A DNA stretch of 35,016 bases, from the NCBI RefSeq assembly GCF_025460835.1, contig NZ_JAMXAY010000023.1, positions 1-35,016 of the forward strand, given 5' to 3'. This stretch comes from Parapedobacter soli. GTDB taxonomy: Bacteria; Bacteroidota; Bacteroidia; Sphingobacteriales; Sphingobacteriaceae. The notes under the pieces were generated by a model. That model was not told the DNA's origin. It saw only the letters and a list, made by a program, of their open reading frames with translations, and did no database searches. The stretch's first letter is position 1, and every line of letters begins with the position of its first letter. Made by a program: the position numbers and the translations under genes. Positions 18,589 through 27,305 of this stretch are shown piece by piece.

Positions 18589-19878
18589 ATGAAGAAGTTC
18601 TTGACACTGGCCCTCTTACTCCCCCTCTGTTTGGGGGCATTTGCACAAAAGAAAAAGAAACGGGCCACCCGCGAACGGACGCCGAAACAAGAACTGGTTT
18701 ACGATAATATCAACTACCTGCCCGCCATAAAATCCGTCCGGTTACATCCGCTGGATGTTGAAAACGCCTTTCCCGTAATCGAGTTGCACAGCGACGACCA
18801 ATTAACACTTTCGTTTGATGACCTGCGCGGCGACGTCAGAAACTTCTATTTCAGCATCGAACATTGCGGCACGGACTGGAAACCCAGTAGGCTATCGCCA
18901 TTGGAATACGCAGAGGGATTCAATGAAGAGCGCATTTTAGACTATACCCCGTCAGTAACCACATTACAACCTTATACACACTACCGCGTGGACTTCCCGA
19001 CGCGAAACACCCAGCCCAAAATAGCGGGCAATTACCTGCTAAAGGTTTATGAAGACGCCGATAAAAGCCGCTTGATCATCAGCCGGCGCTTTTATGTGTT
19101 GGCGCCGCTAATGACTGTATCTCCCCAGCTTGTCCCGTCGGTAAACGTGGCTAAGCGCAACAGCAACCAGAAAATCAACCTCAAAATCAACACAGGAGGG
19201 CTCACTGTAAACAACCCTTATCAAGACATCTCTATCCTGGTGATGCAAAATCAACGGCCAGACATCCAGCAACGGCTCACCACACCCCTTTTCGTCAGTA
19301 ACAACGAGCTGACCTACAATGACAATAACACATTGGATTTTGGTGGCGGTAACGAATTCCGATACATCGATCTACGCAGCCTGCGCCTGGCTTCCGAGCG
19401 AATCGCTAACATCCGAATGGACACAGCCGTATATGTTACCCTCTTACCGGACCAAAATTATCGGGACGCATCTTATGCTTCCGTATTCGATGAAAACGGT
19501 AACTTTTTCATCCGAAACCAAGACAAGGCCAATGCCGACACAGAGTCTGACTATGCTTGGGTTACCTTTTCTTTGGAAGAGGATGCCCCCGAACCGGGTT
19601 CGGTGTACGTCGTAGGGGCGTTCAACAAATACATCCGGGACGACTCCAATAAAATGACCTATAACCCCGCAACGCAAACATGGGAATGCTCGCTGTTACT
19701 CAAACAGGGACTGTACGATTACGAATACGTGCGGGTTGATTCTTCCGGCTCGGTAGACGTATCGTTTGCCAGTGGCAATCACTTCGAAACAAACAACACC
19801 TATCAACTATTGGTGTACAACCGGCGGGCGGGGACAACCTGGGACGAGCTGGTTGGGTTTATAGAAATCAGCAACTAA
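18589..19878 (+). CDS. Type IX secretion plug-family protein (DUF5103)
   Basis: A 429-aa exported protein with signal peptide MKKFLTLALLLPLCLGAFA (then QKKKKR). The segment HPLDVENAFPVIELHSDDQL is followed by LSFDDLRGDVRNFYFSIEHC, then TDWKPSRLSPLEYAEGFNE. That run is the DUF5103 pattern, a family renamed for the protein that plugs the SprA translocon of the type IX secretion system. A C-terminal all-beta domain (YVVGAFNKY..., YDYEYVRVDSSG) follows. It starts 1 bp after the ABC-F stop, so the two are co-transcribed, and its end overlaps the aminotransferase gene by 11 bp tail to tail. The plug role is family knowledge, not shown here; no other T9SS gene is in the window. Confidence 0.82.
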   Translation: MKKFLTLALLLPLCLGAFAQKKKKRATRERTPKQELVYDNINYLPAIKSVRLHPLDVENAFPVIELHSDDQLTLSFDDLRGDVRNFYFSIEHCGTDWKPSRLSPLEYAEGFNEERILDYTPSVTTLQPYTHYRVDFPTRNTQPKIAGNYLLKVYEDADKSRLIISRRFYVLAPLMTVSPQLVPSVNVAKRNSNQKINLKINTGGLTVNNPYQDISILVMQNQRPDIQQRLTTPLFVSNNELTYNDNNTLDFGGGNEFRYIDLRSLRLASERIANIRMDTAVYVTLLPDQNYRDASYASVFDENGNFFIRNQDKANADTESDYAWVTFSLEEDAPEPGSVYVVGAFNKYIRDDSNKMTYNPATQTWECSLLLKQGLYDYEYVRVDSSGSVDVSFASGNHFETNNTYQLLVYNRRAGTTWDELVGFIEISN

Positions 19879-20716
19879 CCAAGGCCAACCGCTCCTGCAG
19901 CATACGTGACATACGGTTAAAATAACGTTTCTGCTTATAACCCATTACCCATTGCACACCGTGTATGGCATTGGTATGGAAAATCTCGTCGGCTTCCTTT
20001 AAAATATCAGGACTGATCTGCGCCTCAATAACCTCTATACCGCTGTCTAGCGCTAACTCTATGACTACCTTACGCATCACCCCATCTATGCAACCCTCGC
20101 TGATGGCCGGTGTGTACAGCTTCTTATCGTAACTGATGAACACATTGGAACTGAGCGACTCACACAGGAACCCCTCCTGGTTCAACAACAGCACGTCATC
20201 CAATCCATTCCTGGTACGGTACAGTCCAGCCATAACGTATACCAGCGCGTTCGATGATTTCAGTTTCGAAAGCTCGCTATACGGCTTCCTGAATTCGCTA
20301 TATATATCGACAATCAAGCCCAGTTTCCGGTGCTTTATATCATCGGGATCAGCTTTGGAAACGGAGATAATGTAACATGCATTATTCTGTTGCGGGCTGT
20401 AAAGACCTCCCCCGCCGCGGTACACCTGGAGCCTCACCCGCACATGCTGGCCTTCCAGCCCATTACGCTTGATAAGCTCTGCGGTACGGGAACGGATAAA
20501 ATGCGCATCTAACACCGTGGCCTGTTCGAGCTTCAGCATACGCATGCCCTCATGGAGCCTCACAATATGGTGCTGCAGAAACCGGATGTCGCCATCCATC
20601 CAGCGCATGGTCTCAAACACGCCATCGCCATATCGGAACGCCCTATTGTCGGCCGTCAGAATCGCTTCTTGCTCAGGTATAAAATTCGTGTTGAAATCTA
20701 TAAAATGTACCGGCAT
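19868..20716 (-). CDS. Class IV aminotransferase (PabC/branched-chain type)
   Basis: A 282-aa PLP enzyme of fold type IV. Key segments are FRYGDGVFETMRW near residue 27, the Schiff-base lysine in LSKLKSSNALVYVMA, the substrate-side loop with DDVLLLNQEGFLCESLSSNVF, and the C-terminal EADEIFHTNAIHGVQWV. The family includes aminodeoxychorismate lyase (PabC), branched-chain and D-amino acid aminotransferases. The short length fits PabC, but the sequence does not settle the substrate. The RluD-type gene lies 69 bp upstream on the same strand, so they may form an operon. Confidence 0.82.
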   Translation of the reverse strand: MPVHFIDFNTNFIPEQEAILTADNRAFRYGDGVFETMRWMDGDIRFLQHHIVRLHEGMRMLKLEQATVLDAHFIRSRTAELIKRNGLEGQHVRVRLQVYRGGGGLYSPQQNNACYIISVSKADPDDIKHRKLGLIVDIYSEFRKPYSELSKLKSSNALVYVMAGLYRTRNGLDDVLLLNQEGFLCESLSSNVFISYDKKLYTPAISEGCIDGVMRKVVIELALDSGIEVIEAQISPDILKEADEIFHTNAIHGVQWVMGYKQKRYFNRMSRMLQERLALVSC

Positions 20717-20785
20717 CCACTCAACTTATAACGTAAAAAAATAAACGACTCGCAATGGTATTCCACATAGCAAGTCCCGTGCCGC

Positions 20786-21823
20786 TTATCCCTGTTCGCG
20801 TGCAGATACATAACCACGCCATTTTTCCAGACACAAGCGGAAATCATCCGGCAACGGCGTATGGAACGACATGGTCTTGCGGGTGGTGGGGTGCACGAAA
20901 CCCAAGCTCTCGGCATGGAGCGCCTGGCGGGGCAGCAGTGCAAAACAATTCTCCACAAACTGTTTGTATTTGCTGAATACCGTCCCTTTCAGAATCCGGT
21001 CGCCACCGTACGCCGCATCGTTGAACAGCGGATGCCCGATCGATTGCAAGTGTGCCCGTATTTGGTGGGTCCGCCCGGTTTCCAGCTGGCATTCAATCAA
21101 CGTCACGTAACCCAAGCGCTCCAAAACCCGATAATGGGTAACCGACCACTTCCCTTTCTCCTCATCGTCATACACCGCCATCACTTTCCGGTCTTTCGCA
21201 CTACGGCCTATATACCCCGTAACGGTACCTCCTTCGGCGATATCGCCCCACACCAACGCAATATACTTGCGTGATATGGTGTGGTCGAAAAACTGCTTTG
21301 CCAAGAAAGTCAATGTCCAATCGTTCTTCCCTATGACCAACAGCCCACTCGTATCCTTGTCGATCCGATGCACCAACCCGGGCCGGCCGTCATTGCCAGG
21401 CAACTGCGGCAAGTTGGCAAAATGGTAGGCCAACGCGTTGACCAATGTACCGGTGTAATTGTTATACCCCGGATGTACCACCATGCCTGCCGGTTTGTTG
21501 ACAATAAGCAAATCGTCATCCTCGTATGGGATATCCAACGGGATATCCTCCGGATAAATTTCCGTATCGCGGGGTGGATGGGGCAATACAACGGTAATGG
21601 TATCCGATGGCTTTACTTTGTAACTGGCTTTAATGGATGTCCCATTTACCAATACCGTACCAGCGGTTATCGCATGCTGGATCCGGTTGCGCGAGGCGTT
21701 CTCCACACGGTTCATTAGGAATTTATCGATTCGCAACAACGCCTGCCCCTTGTCTACCACAATGCGCAGATGCTCATACAAATCCTGCTCGTCCGAGTCC
21801 ACCAATGCTATGTCGTCAGCCAT
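20786..21823 (-). CDS. rluD: RluA-family 23S rRNA pseudouridine synthase (RluD-type)
   Basis: A 345-aa RNA-modifying enzyme. An N-terminal S4 RNA-binding domain (RIDKFLMNRVENASRNRIQ... GTVLVNG) is followed by the catalytic domain, with the signature HRIDKDTSGLLV carrying the catalytic aspartate (in RIDKDTSG) and GRTHQIRAHLQSIGHP. RluD makes three pseudouridines in helix 69 of 23S rRNA; RluC or another RluA-type target is possible. The start at 21823 is chosen over 21850, since a TATGTTTG promoter element lies between them, 4 nt before the chosen ATG. The ACC-deaminase-like gene diverges 70 bp away. Confidence 0.88.
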   Translation of the reverse strand: MADDIALVDSDEQDLYEHLRIVVDKGQALLRIDKFLMNRVENASRNRIQHAITAGTVLVNGTSIKASYKVKPSDTITVVLPHPPRDTEIYPEDIPLDIPYEDDDLLIVNKPAGMVVHPGYNNYTGTLVNALAYHFANLPQLPGNDGRPGLVHRIDKDTSGLLVIGKNDWTLTFLAKQFFDHTISRKYIALVWGDIAEGGTVTGYIGRSAKDRKVMAVYDDEEKGKWSVTHYRVLERLGYVTLIECQLETGRTHQIRAHLQSIGHPLFNDAAYGGDRILKGTVFSKYKQFVENCFALLPRQALHAESLGFVHPTTRKTMSFHTPLPDDFRLCLEKWRGYVSAREQG

Positions 21824-21827
21824 TGCG

Positions 21828-21882
21828 CAAACATAAAAAAAAATTAGCAACCCTTAGCTACCGCTTTTTTTACCTAAATTTG
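21828..21882. promoter_or_regulatory. Back-to-back rluD and PLP-enzyme promoters
   Basis: Minus-strand TATGTTTG (21828-21835) ends 4 nt before the rluD ATG. Plus-strand TAAATTTG (21875-21882) ends 11 nt before the ATG at 21894. The layout mirrors the pyrD/ABC-F gap: the same 70-bp length and both -7 elements close to the start codons. No good -33 was seen for either. Confidence 0.55.
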
Positions 21883-21893
21883 CTCGCAAGCCG

Positions 21894-22787
21894 ATGATAC
21901 CATTCGATATTCATAGTCCTGTAGAGCCGCTTGATTTCCAGCTATTCAACGACAAGTCACTTACCGTACATATCAAGCGGGACGACAAGATCCACCCGTT
22001 TATTTCCGGCAACAAATGGCGTAAACTGAAATACATCCTCCAGTCGGCCCAACGAGTTGGAAAAACACATCTCGTAACGTTTGGCGGCGCCTGGTCCAAT
22101 CACCTGTTGGCCATTGCCTGTGCCGGAGCGACATTCGGGTTTAAGACAACAGGATTTGTACGCGGGGAGCCGGTATCAAACCCGACCCTGTCTTTATGCA
22201 AAATATACGGTATGGAGTTACGATTTGTCAATCGGGCAAGTTATCGGGACAAACCGCTTCTGTATGCGCAATATGCTGCACATGTACCTACGGCCTATTT
22301 TGTGGATGAAGGGGGATATAGCACCGAAGGCGCCGCGGGCTGCGCGGAAATCATCGATGAACTACCGCGCCCCTACGACCATATTTTCTGTGCCTGCGGC
22401 ACAGGTACTACCATCGCTGGACTGCTACACGGGTGCACCGAGCAGGGCTTGGGCACCCAACTCCATGGTGTTACGGTATTGGCCGGCGGTGACTTTATTC
22501 CGGCTGCCGTCCATGCGCTATATCCCGAAATGCCGTTGGAGCACCTGACTAGCCATACGGGGTACCACTTTGGCGGATATGCCAAGACAACGCCTACGCT
22601 CACTGCATTCATCAAGCAGTTCACCTCACAAACAGGGATCCTGATCGAACCCGTTTATACGGGAAAGTTGCTTTATAGTCTGTTTGATCTAGCCGAACAC
22701 AATCATTTCAATCCGGGCTCAAGCATATTAGTCGTCCACACGGGTGGATTAACCGGTATTATGGGACTGCATGAACAGTTTGCCTGA
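21894..22787 (+). CDS. PLP-dependent ACC deaminase / D-cysteine desulfhydrase-like enzyme
   Basis: A 297-aa fold type II PLP enzyme. The cofactor lysine is K41 in SGNKWRKLKY. GGAWSNHLLA follows (residues from 64), a substrate and phosphate loop of this family, and CGTGTTIAGLLHG is the glycine-rich PLP phosphate loop. Members deaminate 1-aminocyclopropane-1-carboxylate or desulfhydrate D-cysteine; the substrate cannot be assigned from sequence alone, and annotated ACC deaminases in this phylum are often D-cysteine desulfhydrases. It is transcribed alone from a promoter shared head to head with rluD. The 198 bp after it hold no clear terminator. Confidence 0.82.
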   Translation: MIPFDIHSPVEPLDFQLFNDKSLTVHIKRDDKIHPFISGNKWRKLKYILQSAQRVGKTHLVTFGGAWSNHLLAIACAGATFGFKTTGFVRGEPVSNPTLSLCKIYGMELRFVNRASYRDKPLLYAQYAAHVPTAYFVDEGGYSTEGAAGCAEIIDELPRPYDHIFCACGTGTTIAGLLHGCTEQGLGTQLHGVTVLAGGDFIPAAVHALYPEMPLEHLTSHTGYHFGGYAKTTPTLTAFIKQFTSQTGILIEPVYTGKLLYSLFDLAEHNHFNPGSSILVVHTGGLTGIMGLHEQFA

Positions 22788-22924
22788 AAAACTCAGCTTA
22801 ATGCGTTTAAACCCTAAAAACACGCAAAGTCACGCAAATAAGCCCTCCTAAAAACTTGTATCCTTACGGCAAAACGCTTATAACTCCGCTATAACGGGCG
22901 TCTCTACGCTACGGCTGGGAGATC

Positions 22925-22962
22925 GATAAAGTTGCATTTTAAAGCAACTTTATCTAAGTTTG
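22925..22962 (+). promoter_or_regulatory. lat promoter with perfect 11-bp inverted repeat (copy 2 of shared block)
   Basis: GATAAAGTTGC (22925-22935) and GCAACTTTATC (22944-22954) are perfect reverse complements, with 8 bp between them. A TTG at 22932-22934 lies in the left arm, and the -7 element TAAGTTTG (22955-22962) abuts the right arm with a 20-bp spacer. The palindrome therefore fills the core promoter, as a repressor operator would. 22941-22963 is identical to 4748-4770. Confidence 0.72.
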
Positions 22963-22985
22963 AGCATAACCAATCTGCTTTTATT

Positions 22986-24323
22986 ATGATGTACCAAATC
23001 ACAGTAGCCCCCCGAGATGTCCATCATACCTTATCCAACCATATCCTTGCCGACGGGTATGACATGACTTTCGACATAGAGCGCAGCCAAGGGGTAACCA
23101 TCTACGACTCGAGATACCAGCGCGAGCTCCTTGATTTTTTCACCTGCTTCGCCTCGGTTCCGCTAGGCTATAACCACCCGAAAATGACAGCTGACAGCGC
23201 ATTTATGGATAGCCTACTTCGCGCGGCTATCACCAATCCTTCCAATTCAGATGTTTACACGGTGGAGTATGCACAGTTTGTGAAGACATTTGCAAGGATA
23301 GCTATCCCCGATTACCTGCCGCATGCATTTTTCGTATCAGGCGGGGCCCTCGCTGTAGAAAATGCACTTAAAGCCGCCATGGACTGGAAAGTACAGAAAA
23401 ACTTCAAGAAAGGTTATAGCTATGAAAAAGGGACGAAAGTACTCCACTTTGAACAGGCGTTCCACGGACGCTCAGGCTATACGCTGAGCCTAACCAATAC
23501 GCTGCCCAACAAAACAAAGTGGTTTGCCAAGTTCGATTGGCCCCGTGTGAGCAGCCCCATGCGGGTATTCCCCGAGACAACGGAAAACGTGGCTGCAACA
23601 CGGGGGCGCGAACAACAGACAATTAAACAAATAAAGCAGGCATTTACTGACAACAAAGATGATATATGTGCAATCATTATCGAGCCAATACAAGCCGAGG
23701 GCGGCGACAACCACTTCCGTACCGAATTTATGGAACAGCTACGTATACTCGCAGACGAAAACGAGGCTCTATTGGTGTATGACGAGGTCCAAACCGGCGT
23801 GGGTCTCACCGGCAAGTTCTGGTGCCACGAACATTTCGGCGAACGTGCGCGCCCCGATATCATTGCTTTCGGAAAGAAAATGCAGGTGTGCGGCATCCTG
23901 GCCGGTAAGCGGATCGATGAAATAGACACCAACGTTTTCAGTGTACCATCACGTATCAATTCCACATGGGGCGGCAGTTTGGCCGACATGGTGCGGGCGA
24001 CGAAGATCCTTGAAATCATCGAGGATGACCAGCTGCTGGCCAAGGTAGCCGAGATGGGTGAACATATGCAACAGCACCTGCGCAACCTCTCAAGCCGTTA
24101 TGAGACAATCTCCAATATACGCGGTCTCGGCCTACTTTGTGCCTTTGATCTACCAACCCCCGAGTTACGCGACACATTCATAGCCAAGGGGCTGGCAAAC
24201 GGTGCCCTTTTCCTCGGCTGCGGCAGCCACACCATACGGTTCAGACCAGCACTGATCATTGACCAGGCAGCCATAGATAAGGGGATGGACATCATCGCAC
24301 GAGTGATGGATGGGTTGGGCTAG
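22986..24323 (+). CDS. lat: L-lysine 6-transaminase
   Basis: A 445-aa class III PLP aminotransferase that moves the epsilon-amino group of lysine to 2-oxoglutarate, giving 2-aminoadipate semialdehyde, the first step of one lysine-degradation route. The PLP lysine is in FGKKMQVCGILAG (K297 or K298). DEVQTGVGLTGKFW is the PLP-ring aspartate region and NPSNSDVYT is typical of LAT. The true start is the ATG at 22986 or the next codon. An earlier in-frame start at 22932 would lie inside the promoter palindrome. Its promoter shares a 23-bp block with that of the M3 peptidase. It converges on guaB with 13 bp between stops. Confidence 0.9.
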   Translation: MMYQITVAPRDVHHTLSNHILADGYDMTFDIERSQGVTIYDSRYQRELLDFFTCFASVPLGYNHPKMTADSAFMDSLLRAAITNPSNSDVYTVEYAQFVKTFARIAIPDYLPHAFFVSGGALAVENALKAAMDWKVQKNFKKGYSYEKGTKVLHFEQAFHGRSGYTLSLTNTLPNKTKWFAKFDWPRVSSPMRVFPETTENVAATRGREQQTIKQIKQAFTDNKDDICAIIIEPIQAEGGDNHFRTEFMEQLRILADENEALLVYDEVQTGVGLTGKFWCHEHFGERARPDIIAFGKKMQVCGILAGKRIDEIDTNVFSVPSRINSTWGGSLADMVRATKILEIIEDDQLLAKVAEMGEHMQQHLRNLSSRYETISNIRGLGLLCAFDLPTPELRDTFIAKGLANGALFLGCGSHTIRFRPALIIDQAAIDKGMDIIARVMDGLG

Positions 24324-24336
24324 CCCACCCTATCCG

Positions 24337-25830
<1,494 letters not shown>

Positions 25831-25845
25831 TTATTATTTGCCGGG

Positions 25846-25876
25846 CAAAATTACTTATTTTCCGTGGCTTCCACAA
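25846..25876 (-). promoter_or_regulatory. guaB promoter
   Basis: Minus-strand TAATTTTG (25846-25853) with TTG at 25874-25876 and a 20-bp spacer. It partly abuts the T-tract of the upstream barrel-operon terminator, so readthrough is blocked just before this promoter. Confidence 0.6.
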
Positions 25877-25877
25877 G

Positions 25878-25941
25878 AAAAAAAACCGTATTCCAAATCT
25901 AATTGCTTGAGCGGGCCCCAAGCCATAGACCAGGAATACGG
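25878..25941 (-). terminator. Rho-independent terminator of the barrel-gene operon
   Basis: CCGTATTCC (25886-25894) and GGAATACGG (25933-25941) are perfect complements 38 nt apart, followed on the minus strand by eight T (A-run 25878-25885). A second small stem, GCTTG/CAAGC (905-909 with 919-923 in the 25000s), is nested in the loop. It begins 26 nt after the stop of the beta-barrel gene at 25967. Confidence 0.75.
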
Positions 25942-25966
25942 TCGTGGGATTATTATCCGGGATACG

Positions 25967-26572
25967 TTAAAACGAGTAACTCAAACCTAGCTGAAATACA
26001 CGGTTTAGCGAAATATCATCGGGGTCATCAAATAGCCCCAGGAAATAGTCGTTATTGAACGCATCCAACATACCTGTCTTAAAGCGCCCTTCAAACGTGA
26101 GGCCGATTGGTAGGGTGTATCCTAACCCGAGTGAAATCCCCAGGTCGACACCGCCGTAATCCTCGTCGTCAAAATCAATACGCGGGAAGTTCTTGCCGAT
26201 TTTAAGATCGAGCGACGGGCCGGCCAGCACATGGAACCCATCCACAAGATAAAACTTATTCATTACCCCTAAAGAGAGGTACTGGATGGTCACGTTTTCC
26301 GTCCGGTCGGGTTCGCCGGTTTCCTCACCCGAAAAGAGGACGTTGTTGGCCCCCTGCCGTGAATAAATCAACTCGGGCTGTAGCGTATAACGTTGCCCCA
26401 GGTTGATGCCGAGGATACCGCCGGCATAAAAATCCGTTTTGAAATCAGCATTGATATTACTCAACGAGGCAAGATTGACGCCCGCCCGAATACCCGGGGA
26501 AACCCGTTTTTGCGCGTACAGCTGTGTAGCCAGGGCCACGGCCACCACCACTAAAAGTGTATTCCTTTTCAT
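25967..26572 (-). CDS. Outer membrane beta-barrel protein (PorT-like)
   Basis: A 201-aa protein with signal peptide MKRNTLLVVVAVALATQLYA (then QKRVSPG). The mature part is alternating amphipathic strands (SPGIRAGVNLASLSN, FYAGGILGINLGQRYTLQPE, GLGYTLPIGLTFEGRFKTG) and ends in an aromatic residue (LGLSYSF), the outer membrane barrel signature. This fits the OmpA-like/PorT small barrel group common in Bacteroidota. The Met at 26572 is preferred over 26581 because it gives the cleaner signal peptide. The upstream barrel gene is 23 bp away on the same strand, and a terminator follows. Confidence 0.78.
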   Translation of the reverse strand: MKRNTLLVVVAVALATQLYAQKRVSPGIRAGVNLASLSNINADFKTDFYAGGILGINLGQRYTLQPELIYSRQGANNVLFSGEETGEPDRTENVTIQYLSLGVMNKFYLVDGFHVLAGPSLDLKIGKNFPRIDFDDEDYGGVDLGISLGLGYTLPIGLTFEGRFKTGMLDAFNNDYFLGLFDDPDDISLNRVFQLGLSYSF

Positions 26573-26595
26573 AATTCGCATACAAATTTTCCTTG

Positions 26596-27108
26596 TTATT
26601 TTAAGGTGAATTTAAAGCCTAAGGTGAACCGCGCGGGCTCGAAGTGGCTGTTGTTACTCAAGTTCCACCACGGTTTCCAGTCGAAATGGAAAGCCAATGG
26701 TGCTGACGGGATTTTGAATTCTAGGCCTGCAGCAGGGCGAAGGGCAAAAAACGTTTCGTTGTCGCCATCGCCGTCGCCATAGAACCACCATGGGCCATCT
26801 CGATCAACGAAAGCCAGTTGTGGCCCGATGCCCACATACCAAGTCAGGCCGTTGGTACCACTAAATTCTTGGTTATAAGAGTAATCCACCCCCAGCACTG
26901 TGACGTTGTCGCCGAACAGCACCTGGGCATTCCCTGCATTGGTGCCGTCAAAGAAATGCTTAATCTGAGGCCCCACCAGTGTTGGGCCATCACCCAGATC
27001 TATCCCTAAACCCAGCGCAGTCCGGTAACGGGCCTGTGCCTGCGACTCTTGCGCACCCAACATCAAAACTGAAATAGCCAATGCCGTTAATAATACGTTC
27101 TTCATCAT
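26596..27108 (-). CDS. Outer membrane beta-barrel-like protein
   Basis: A 170-aa protein with a signal peptide (MMKNVLLTALAISVLMLGA... cleaved around ESQAQA). The mature part has barrel-like strands (YRTALGLGIDLGDGP, TVLGVDYSYNQEFSG, LTWYVGIGPQLAFVD) and an unusual acidic loop with DRDGPWWFYGDGDGDNE that could bind calcium. It ends RFTLGFKFTLK. The start may be 27108 or the next Met (27105). It is first of a two-gene operon with the following barrel gene. Its 5' leader contains overlapping hairpins. Function unknown. Confidence 0.72.
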   Translation of the reverse strand: MMKNVLLTALAISVLMLGAQESQAQARYRTALGLGIDLGDGPTLVGPQIKHFFDGTNAGNAQVLFGDNVTVLGVDYSYNQEFSGTNGLTWYVGIGPQLAFVDRDGPWWFYGDGDGDNETFFALRPAAGLEFKIPSAPLAFHFDWKPWWNLSNNSHFEPARFTLGFKFTLK

Positions 27109-27132
27109 GTTATTGTTTTATATGCTACGGTA

Positions 27133-27160
27133 GCTTTTCGAAAAGCCCCACGGGGTTTTT
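27133..27160. repeat. Two overlapping hairpins in the barrel-operon leader
   Basis: GCTTTTCGAAAAGC (27133-27146) is a perfect palindrome. AAAAGCCC (27141-27148) can instead pair with GGGTTTTT (27153-27160) around CACG. The two structures share 27141-27146 and exclude each other. They lie upstream of the barrel gene start (27108) and of secDF on the other side. Confidence 0.5.
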
Positions 27161-27237
27161 AGCAAATAGTCTGCCAAAACGATGTTTTCATGTACTTATA
27201 AACTCTAAAATACGGTGTGCTTTAGACAAAAATTTTA

Positions 27238-27245
27238 TACCTTTG
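27238..27245 (+). promoter_or_regulatory. secDF promoter -7 element (TACCTTTG)
   Basis: TACCTTTG followed by CC, 60 nt before the secDF ATG at 27306. No clear -33 TTG. The leader would be longer than for most genes here. Confidence 0.55.
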
Positions 27246-27305
27246 CCGTCTTAACTAAAATTTGTTAAAACATCAGAATAGATTAATACTAGCTAACGAA
27301 AGAAA

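Noticed and set aside
16635-18591. TTG starts for the ABC-F gene (16635) and plug gene (18577), and likewise TTG at 4767 for the peptidase
   Set aside because: The first and last lie before or in promoter elements, and ATG codons a few residues on give better N-termini and signal peptides.
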